This document shows, in pieces, positions 17,217-23,378 of a stretch of 23,378 bases of DNA; the stretch's first letter is position 1; every line of letters starts with the position of its first letter. The DNA comes from Gracilaria caudata (taxonomy: Eukaryota > Rhodophyta > Florideophyceae > Gracilariales > Gracilariaceae), in contig JASCIV010000349.1 of NCBI GenBank assembly GCA_030374735.1, forward strand, positions 1 to 23,378, given 5' to 3'. The translations under genes and the position numbers were made by a program. The notes under the pieces were generated by a model that worked only from the letters and a program-made list of their open reading frames with translations, made no database searches and was not told the origin of the DNA.

Positions 17217-17348
17217 TCAATGTCGGTTGCTGGCCCAACGTCTAGGGCGGTGTGGATCTCCGAGAAGAAAAGAACCGAGATTCCGTCCGTTTGTTTACGC
17301 ACATTGTCTTGAATGGCGCTCTGTCCTCACGGGAAATCGATACCTGTC

Positions 17349-18289
17349 TTACTTTCCCCGTCCATGGGCTCTGAGCGAAAATGAGAATTGAATCCGATAC
17401 GTTTCATATAAAGAATCTGCATTAGTTTTAAGAAATACGTTCAAGCCCTCTCGTAGCAGTTCTGCGACACAGTTTTGTATGGTCTTCCGAAGCGTTCTCC
17501 GGGCGCTGGTCTTCTGTTCTGCGGCCTCTGATGCGGCCTCTGAACCAATTGCAGGCGATTCTTCTGCGAAAACTGTGGTTTTTTCAGAGAGCATAGAATC
17601 ATACTCTGGTAGGCAGCATAGAGCCATTTAGAGTTCAACACAGGCGCTTGCGGCCTTGTCGAGTTGAGGGGAATCATCCGCATGCACTTTGTAGTTACAT
17701 CCACTTGAAGTCACGTATTTATACATCGCATCTTCCGCGAGTTGCTGGAGCATTCCATTGGAGTCGTGATGAATAATGGTTAAGCAGCGCACTAAACTCG
17801 GCAACCTCTCTCTTCGTATATATCGACCGTGTTCTGTGACATGTACAGATGTATTGCATATTCGGTGAGATACTCAAGGGCGCCCAACCGCACACCACAT
17901 GGTGCAAAGCTTCAATTGATACCGAGTCCCCAGCAAAGAACCACAACCAGAGGTCACGTAACTTACATCGTCATTTTCGTGATCAATGCCGTCCTCTCCT
18001 AGTGGCAAACTTTGAACGAAATCACAAAAGCACCCACACTGCATTGCTCTCATGGTTTTTTCCACTTCAAAGGGGTGTCCATGAGGTCTTGTATGTCTGT
18101 ACAGGACATGTGGCAGATGTTCTCCGTTCTGCTAAACGCATGCAAGCAGACTGGCAATTGAATGTTCTTAATGAGCGATCTGAAAAGGTCAATTGCGCTC
18201 TGTGCTTCGAAGGCATGAATGAAAAACGCCACAGCCATCTCCAAGCCCGCAAACGCGCTATCATGAGGTTTCATGTAAATTGCTTTCAC
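17349..18289 (-). pseudogene. Unknown protein-coding locus broken by small indels and one stop
   Basis: Coding-like pieces follow one another on the minus strand: HDSAFAGLEMAVAFFIHAF through SCTDIQDLMDTPLKWKK; TMRAMQCGCFCDFVQSLPLG through HENDD; GDSVSIEALHHVVCGWAP; LEYLTEYAIHLYMSQNTV; REVAEFSALLNHY; SNGMLQQLAEDAMYKYVTS through ACVEL. A TAA (17628-17630) follows, then the same frame resumes with MALCCLPEYDSMLSEK and runs 92 codons. One shift lies in a 6-A run (18056-18061); others sit in short GA or CA repeats. A consensus gtaagt lies near 17965, so an intron is possible for part of it. No family is recognised. It could be a pseudogene or a real gene with local sequence errors, since these indels, unlike those in other relics, are single bases in simple repeats. 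The 92-codon ORF alone could be a small gene. Confidence 0.4.
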
Positions 18290-18763
18290 GCAGTACGATT
18301 AAAAGCGTCTACAAAAGTCTATGCGTGCAACACCCTTGCAAAGCAGATAAGATAAGCGCCCCAGTTGGGGTACAAGACCTTCAAAGCTTTAGGCTGCGCG
18401 CTTTAGATATTTGTTACGCTGGAAACCGTAAGCAGAAAACAAAACACACAAAGACCAGCTGCTTGAGGCGAATTTCATGGCTCTGGAGAGCGTGGCAGTG
18501 AAAGAGAAGACGATTGCTGTACTAAATGAGCAACGGTGCGTATGGCGTGCTGAGAGCGGAGATGATTCGCGGTTTTTCCAACGCGCTGGGGTCCAGCGCC
18601 GGTGGCTGTCTAGTCACATCTGCCACCGTTCTCTACGTGTCCTGTTCGACAATTTGGAACAGTTGCGTGGCCGGAGAAAGCGTGTTGTCCAAAGACAAGC
18701 GAGGAACTTGCAGAAACGTCAGACTGCAGACACAAAAGCACGATGAGCAAGTAATCAGCGAAA

Positions 18764-18937
18764 CAGTAGAGATTGTGGGTGTCCCAGAAGTTGACGCCCA
18801 GATCGGCAAGCCTTCTGTGGCAGCCCGTTGATTTTGTCATACGGGAGTTTGGGGCCATACGCCGTTGTCCGTCCCATGAAACCAAATCCTAGTTTGGACA
18901 CTTGCAAGCCCTGGGAAACGAGCGCGATCTTATCCAT
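18764..18937 (-). pseudogene. N-terminal relic of an aldo-keto reductase
   Basis: ATG 18937 starts MDKIALVSQGLQVSKLGFGF and MGRTTAYGPKLPYDK, the N-terminal strand and loop of the AKR superfamily (typically LGSQGLxVSxLGLGCMG ... YG). After a frame change near 18810 it resumes as LADLGVNFWDTHNLY, the family motif ALELGVNFxDTAxxYG that carries the catalytic-site Asp. Here Thr-Ala is Thr-His. The downstream family sequence is gone. About 55 residues of a normally 280-350-residue NADPH-dependent reductase remain. Confidence 0.7.
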
Positions 18938-19049
18938 AGCGGCGAGAGGCACGGTGCAGGACGAGGCATGACACTGTGAAGAAAGGCGTTTGGAGGGCGA
19001 AAAGCGCGTGGAAGATCGGAGAGCGACAAAGCCAGAGGGGTGCATTATG

Positions 19050-19741
19050 AGAGAGAATGAGGCTGTACGGATCCGCGACGCGACTGCGAACGAAGAACAG
19101 AGCGCGCGTTGACGCCGTGCGCATCGTTCTTTCAATCACCGTCGCAAAGCCGGCTGCAAAGGTTGTGGCCCAATTGCTGTGCGCGCGTCTGTGTGCAGAT
19201 GCACTGCGCACGCCACCACGAAGAAGCTACCGTTGCGGCGCTCGATGCCTGTTGAACGCACCGGAGATCGCGCAATGGCGTAATGAGAGAAGTGGGCTAC
19301 AGCGCACGTCAGCCAACAGGTGCGGCTGCCTCTAGCACCGTCTCTGCATTCCACCCCACAGTCGCGCTCGAGCGCAAGCGCGGCGGCGCCGACCACGCTC
19401 GCACGCAAGCGCAGTGGCACCGACATCGCACGCACGCCAGCGCAGACCCCCGGCGCCGGCCACGCTCTGGGCGCCAGCTCGAGGATGCTCCGCACGCACT
19501 CTCGCGCGCAGCTGCGCCCCGCGCAGTCCGCGTTGCCAACCGCCTCGCCACCGCGCCGGCAACAAGAGACACGCTTGTTTCGACGCCGGTGTGGTATGGT
19601 GGACGGAATTGAGCTTCACGTGCGCAGGATGAAACGTTGACGTTTTGGTCTTGTAGGAGGCAATTAACAGAGATTTCTGCGTAAAAAAAGTGGACAAGGT
19701 TACGCAACGCTTTTGTCTCGCAATTAAAATTAACACAAAAG
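19050..19741. other. GC-rich block with competing ORFs, none supported
   Basis: Plus and minus frames are all open here because of high GC. The plus frame at 19320-19640 is Ala/Ser/Pro/Arg-rich low complexity, and the minus frame at 19309-19752 is equally long. A short stretch after an acceptor-like ttttggtcttgtag (near 19658) reads KKVDKVTQRFCLAIKINTKD and may be another coding fragment. Composition resembles the relics at 12000-15400, so another decayed gene is possible. Confidence 0.3.
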
Positions 19742-20369
19742 ATGTACTCCAACCGTCAAGGTCGAAGGTGGGATAGTCTCAGCATTCTCGCCGTACAACA
19801 CGCATTCTGCGCCACCCATTCATTTACGTCTTGTGCCCATCTCCTGGCGAAGGCCTTTCAGCCTTTTTCACTTCAGTTATCCCGGCTCACAACGCGCCCC
19901 GGCGGCAGTCTTGAAGGCTTCGGGTACAACTGCTTTATTTGTGCGCCAGCAAGCGCGGTAATAACATTTTTCACGTTTCGCTCGAGAGGACGAATCATTA
20001 ACCTGGGAATCGTGCATGCTGCCTGCCAGTTGCACCACATGCTGCCATGAGAGGCCGTTTTTATGCTGACAATGAACTTTGTGCTTGGTGTAGGTCATTT
20101 GTGTTTATCAGGGAGATCTGGAAAGGTGATGTAGACACAGATCACTGAAGCGCGCAGCAGAGGCATTGAAGACGTAGGACGCAAAACTGCGAGCTGACGT
20201 CTATCTTCCATATATATATGTGATGTACGCAGAAGTATCTAAAGCGCGCAGCCACTTCATAAGGACCTGATATTCATGCATTGCTGAAGCGCAAGCAATT
20301 TGAAGTTTCCACATAATTCGCGTCTGGATCTCGCACTTACGGACGGAGTGGGAGATAGCATTACTCTTA
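19742..20369. other. Gene-poor stretch
   Basis: A 102-codon plus frame (19742-20050) and a 73-codon minus frame overlap; neither has recognisable motifs. I see nothing else to support here. Confidence 0.35.
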
Positions 20370-20800
20370 ATGTCATGCACAACGAAATATGATTTCCTCT
20401 TCGCGCTTATCAGGAGTAAGTATCTTCGCCCCCTCCGTGTGCCCCCCACCCCATCTCGCGTCCTTATGAAATCGGTATCTTCTCGCAATCGACGCCGCAA
20501 GAACGTCGGCGTACCTAAGAACATTCAAATTGGTGCGCCGCCGCCACAGCTCGCTGTGCATCAATCCCCCTGGGAGGACTATTTCATCCCAGAACTGACC
20601 GGTAACCCTCCGCCCAAGAATCCGAAGAGATACTCACAAGACGCGGATCTTTTCGACGTTCTCGGCGTGGAATTGTCTTGTTATGACACAGCCGCCGCGA
20701 TTGTTCGGTCTGATGGTGTAGTTTTGGGCGAATGCCGCGTCTCGCAGGATGCGATCACGGAGGCTTGGGGAGGGTTGGTTGCTCACATTGCGCGTGACGC

Positions 20801-20850
20801 ACATGCTGCAGTCAGTGATAACGTGACATGCTGCAGTCAGTGATAACGTG
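20801..20850 (+). repeat. 25-bp perfect tandem duplication in the TsaD relic
   Basis: 20801-20825 and 20826-20850 are identical (acatgctgcagtcagtgata plus acgtg). Since 25 is not a multiple of three, the duplication alone shifts the frame. It must be recent, as the copies have no differences. Confidence 0.97.
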
Positions 20851-21092
20851 ATTAACGCGCACTTGCAGACGCAGGCATGCATTTCACACAATTGGATGCG
20901 CTCGAAATCTGGTTGCACGTCGTATATCGAGCACTTGACATGACAAGGACTTTGTTGCTGTTAATCATCTGGAGGCATATGTGCTTGTTGCTCATCTTGC
21001 GGCACACAGTCCTTTTCCATTTCTCACGCTGCTTGTTTCGGGAGTTCATGGTCAAATCCTTGTGCGCGATATGGCGCAATATGAGGTATTTG

Positions 21093-21104
21093 GTACGACG
21101 GTAC
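21093..21104. repeat. GTAC-GACG-GTAC scar in the TsaD relic
   Basis: Removing 8 nt turns VFGTTVLRFTMSW into VFGTTLHDELGEAFDKT, matching the TsaD consensus GTTLDDAxGEAFDK. The strongest single case for an inserted footprint. Confidence 0.85.
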
Positions 21105-21243
21105 TACGCTTCACGATGAGCTGGGAGAAGCGTTCGATAAGACAGCGAGTTTTTTAGGACTTGAGGTGGGGTCTGGAGAGGAGCCGGCTTCAGAACAGCT
21201 CGCTTCAAAGGAAGCTCTTCGTTCAATTCCGTTCAGCATCCAG

Positions 21244-22186
21244 TACGTGGCCAAGAGCACCACAACCATACCGCCGTCGTCTTCGTCGCCGTCGCCGATA
21301 AGCCCACCAATAGTCTATTGTCAGATGGGCGCGAGGTTGCGCTCGCGCGCGCCCAAGCTCACATCGCTCTCCGATGCAAAGCCCGGTGTCCGAAAGCGTG
21401 TCAATCCGCCAACCCCGCCGCGCAGCTGCCCTACGATGTGCACAGGGAGAACAGCAAAGCCGCTATGTTACACACCGACGCGCCGGGTTAGAACCTCAGC
21501 ATGAACTGGACTGTACGTTTTACTTCACGCAGCGACAGTTAAAAAGAGGTGTCGACATTGCCACCGCGGCACAGGGTGACTATTGAGTTGCATCTTGACG
21601 ACTGGGGCCTGTCACCCTATCGCACTGCATGCTTTTCGCGCTGTCGTAGAATGACTTTTCGTTTCCCGTCACGTTGCCCACCGACAGCGCCGCGCTCTTA
21701 GCTTGGTGCACTTCTTCAGCTGCACCGTCACACACTCGATCTCTGCGACCACCTCACCGTTAGACATGTGAAATATGTCCGTGTTGGGGTCACTGCGCTG
21801 CAATCTAAGGTTAGAAGTGAGAATACCAAGTGGCGTTCGAAACATTGCTGGACGCTGTTTCTGATGGCGAGATGAAACTCAATAAAACATGAAGAACTAC
21901 TACATGTCTGAAAGCGATCCAACATGAGGCACATTCAGTTCTGTAGTAGCGGTACAAAAGAAGAGCTGTTATAGTGAGACAGAGAGAAGTTTATTTGTGT
22001 TATCCCTATAGTGTAACTTGCGAATGATTCAAGTGGCAGCGGGTTCAGATACTCGGTGGGAATCGGGCAAGCAAACTTGGGCTTCATTTCAAGAATTGGA
22101 GACACAGTAAATGACTTATGGGATGCATAAATGAGAAATGCGTACGCGACAGGTGGCGTAGGAACAGCGTTTCGGGAGGCGCTTGA
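21244..22186. other. Gene-poor stretch, possible minus-strand remnants
   Basis: 21244-21504 continues the last TsaD frame as Pro/Ser-rich sequence unlike the family. On the minus strand near 21650-21770, pieces read MSNGEVVAEIECVTVQ and, in another frame, AAEEVHQAKSAALSVGNVTG. They look like one broken coding region but I do not recognise it. A short ORF begins at ATG 22131 (MRNAYATGGVGTAFREALDS, 50 codons, to 22283). Confidence 0.3.
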
Positions 22187-22597
22187 CAGCTTTCTGTTGT
22201 TCTTGAAAAAGACCTCTCTAAAAAGCAGATCACCAACGCATGCTTCTGCTGCGCTACGTTACCTCTATCCGGGTGGTTGGTGACACCAAGTGCTGTCCCT
22301 CGAACGGACGGCAGATGCAATGTGATTCGCGCAACGTCAGAGAATCAAAAAGAACTGGATGACGCTGAGTCTGAGGCTTTGAATGGCCTCGTTGACGTCG
22401 TTGCGAATGCAGCAAAAGCTGTAAGTTCCCAGTCAGGTGTTCTGCCCATTCTTGGAGACGCTGGGAAGGCGCTTCCAACGCGAATGGGTGCTCTTGTAAC
22501 TTTAGACATTTCTGCAAATCTTCAGACCCCCAAACACATGGAGCAGAGCAAACGAGGCTTCTACGCGCCTTGCGTGACAAAGCCGAAGGCGCAGTGA
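22187..22597 (+). CDS. Hypothetical coding segment, start unresolved
   Basis: The frame is open from 22187 (after TGA 22184) to the stop at 22597, with no ATG near the front, so it would need a spliced start or a non-ATG start. The 3' half (DDAESEALNGLVDVVANAAK and LPTRMGALVTLDISANLQ) has the mixed amphipathic composition of real protein. The first part overlaps the 22131-22283 ORF in another frame, so the two may be one gene joined by a frameshift or a small intron. No family recognised. Confidence 0.3.
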   Translation, partial: QLSVVLEKDLSKKQITNACFCCATLPLSGWLVTPSAVPRTDGRCNVIRATSENQKELDDAESEALNGLVDVVANAAKAVSSQSGVLPILGDAGKALPTRMGALVTLDISANLQTPKHMEQSKRGFYAPCVTKPKAQ

Positions 22598-22892
22598 TGG
22601 GATTGCTGATACTTAGTGTTAGTTGAAGTGCAGACACCACGTTTCTCTTTCGTGCAAATGTCATGGACTGACACGAAATCATCGTGTACTTGAGAAGGTG
22701 GGTGGAAAGGGAAAAGAGGTCGGAGCATCAATACCATCATCATTATCTTGCGACGGTGTACTCCTATACCAACTGGAACATATTTGGTATTCACCTCGGT
22801 AGAACGCTTGGATTTACTTTGCCACACGCCCTTCACAGCGTAGCAACAGAGTAACAAAAAGACGTAACGCGTCTCCTTCGTCGTACGAAGAA
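22598..22892. other. Intergenic, nothing supported
   Basis: 295 bases between the hypothetical segment and the repeat-protein start. A minus-strand frame spans it but shows no motif and overlaps both neighbours. Confidence 0.4.
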
Positions 22893-23378
22893 ATGGAACC
22901 GCAAGATACATTCGCGGTTCAACGTGATTATGAGGCAAAACAACCGCAGGATCCATTTGTGGATCCCGCAGAGCCTCAAGAGAGAAGACGTTTTCAATAC
23001 TTTTGGCTATGCGGACCTATTTGAAAATGCCCGCGCTCGTAACTGTGCGCAGTTTGCGGGCGGTTGTCAATGGAATGAGGCTTTTCCTCCGACAAAAAGC
23101 ACCCCAACCTGTTTCGCCTCTCATCTTCTTCGGCTCAAAGACACTGCAGAATTGAATGCTCCATCTCCTCAAGTTTCATCTGAAGAACATCCACAAGACC
23201 CATTTGTGAACCCCACAGAGCCCCAGGATGTATTCAATGCTCCTTGCATTGAAGATCCGTTTGCTGATTCACGGGCTCGGAACCGTGCCCAATTTGCAGC
23301 TGGTTGTCAGTGGCAAGAGGCGACTACTTCAAAAGCCCCTGCTCCAACTTCTTTCGCTTCCCATCTTTGTCAATTCAA
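22893..23378 (+). CDS. Repeat protein with DPF motifs, broken by a 7-nt insertion, runs off the window
   Basis: ATG 22893 opens MEPQDTFAVQRDYEAKQPQD with DPFVDPAEPQ, and the frame ends at TGA 23022-23024. From about 22987 a second frame carries on the same protein: DVFNTFGYADLFENARARNC with AQFAGGCQW ... FASHL. A second repeat follows: QDPFVNPTEPQDVFN, EDPFADSRARNRAQFAAGCQW ... FASHL, to the window edge. Aligning the two repeats (period about 240 nt plus the extra bases) shows 7 surplus nt (a GA-rich run near 22980-22986) in the first. The repeat unit of about 80 residues has a conserved RARNxAQFAxGCQW core that I do not recognise. DPF triplets are AP-2 appendage-binding motifs in endocytic proteins, but here that is only a hint. 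Either a young pseudogene or a frameshift in a GA run. Confidence 0.5.

Larger units (their letters stand above)
20370..21243 (+). pseudogene. Relic of OSGEPL1/Qri7-type TsaD (tRNA t6A threonylcarbamoyl transferase)
   Basis: The first frame encodes a basic, organelle-targeting-like leader, then VLGVELSCYDTAAAIVRSDG and RVSQDAITEAWGGLVAHIAR with DAHAAVSDNV, the start of TsaD/Kae1 proteins. A 25-bp tandem duplication (20801-20850) breaks the frame. Family sequence goes on in other frames: ADAGMHFTQLDALE, FVAVNHLEAYVLVAHLAAHS, PFPFLTLLVSGVHGQILV, QYEVFGTT. After the 8-nt GTAC scar comes LHDELGEAFDKTASFLGLEV. The VGPG region is deleted and the C-terminal half is absent. Family knowledge: this is the mitochondrial/plastid partner for t6A37 in ANN-decoding tRNAs. 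Other lost residues: TSCDDT reads LSCYDT, and the metal-site HxxxH reads HLEAY. Clearly dead; a working copy should exist elsewhere. Confidence 0.87.

Noticed and set aside
19283..19752. Four overlapping ORFs on both strands in the GC-rich block
   Set aside because: High GC removes stop codons on both strands; low-complexity composition and mutual overlap give no way to choose one.
12900..21250. Programmed ribosomal frameshifting or bypassing of the 8-nt GTAC segments
   Set aside because: The same genes carry many other disablements and lack essential domains, so there is no functional product for recoding to rescue.
12000..21300. All frameshifts are sequencing or assembly errors
   Set aside because: Long ORFs totalling about 9 kb elsewhere are clean. 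The relics also show substitutions of key residues, deletions of whole domains, exact duplications and in-frame stops. Only the simple-repeat shifts at 17.3-18.3 kb and 22.98 kb remain suspicious.
1..23378. tRNA, rRNA or CRISPR array
   Set aside because: No GGTTCGAxTCC-type T-loop with matching arms, no rRNA core sequence, and no regularly spaced direct repeats were seen on either strand.

Overview
This looks like nuclear DNA of a eukaryote, most likely an intron-poor alga or a related protist. The long reading frames encode eukaryotic families: an AIF-like oxidoreductase, a PX-domain sorting nexin, the Bmt2 rRNA methyltransferase, and an isopropylmalate-synthase-like protein with a transit-peptide-like leader. 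Sel1/MYND, PIN-like, FGAM-synthase and OSGEPL1/TsaD sequences are also present. There are no operons, Shine-Dalgarno sites, tRNAs or rRNAs that I can see. The lineage is an inference; I cannot name a species.

Layout. 1-1356: 3' part of an AIF-like gene (+), convergent with a sorting-nexin gene (-, 1803-3980). 4126-5850: a cysteine- and sequon-rich membrane protein (-) with an unresolved 5' end, including an in-frame TGA. 6013-6077: a run of three inverted repeats in a gene-free stretch. 6263-7327: BMT2 (-), divergent from a small Cys/His-rich ORF (+, 7790). 8995-9124: eight GTAC tetramers, just before a LeuA-like gene (+, 9224-10246). That gene is truncated and has lost conserved acidic residues. 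10295-15341: decayed genes: a PIN-like carrier tail, a Sel1 protein whose MYND half is broken, an FGAM-synthase (PurL) relic and a coiled-coil relic. 16107-17216: an AT-richer intact ORF with a papain-like arrangement, possibly transposon cargo. 17349-21243: more relics: an unknown family, an aldo-keto reductase and TsaD/OSGEPL1. The window ends in a gene with tandem DPF-containing repeats, broken by a 7-nt insertion.

The main discovery is a scar-like signature, GTAC-N4-GTAC, present six times. Only two fillers occur: GACG/CGTC four times and AAGG/CCTT twice. In the PurL and TsaD relics, conceptual removal of 8 nt (one GTAC plus the filler) puts the reading frame exactly back on the family consensus. 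The same removal gives a sensible reading in the coiled-coil relic. This is what a GTAC-targeting cut-and-paste element with a 4-bp target duplication and a 4-nt footprint would leave. No intact element is visible here.

The intact genes are generally less GC-rich than the relics. They show no indels over roughly 9 kb of open coding sequence, so general sequencing error is an unlikely cause of the dense disablements in the relics.
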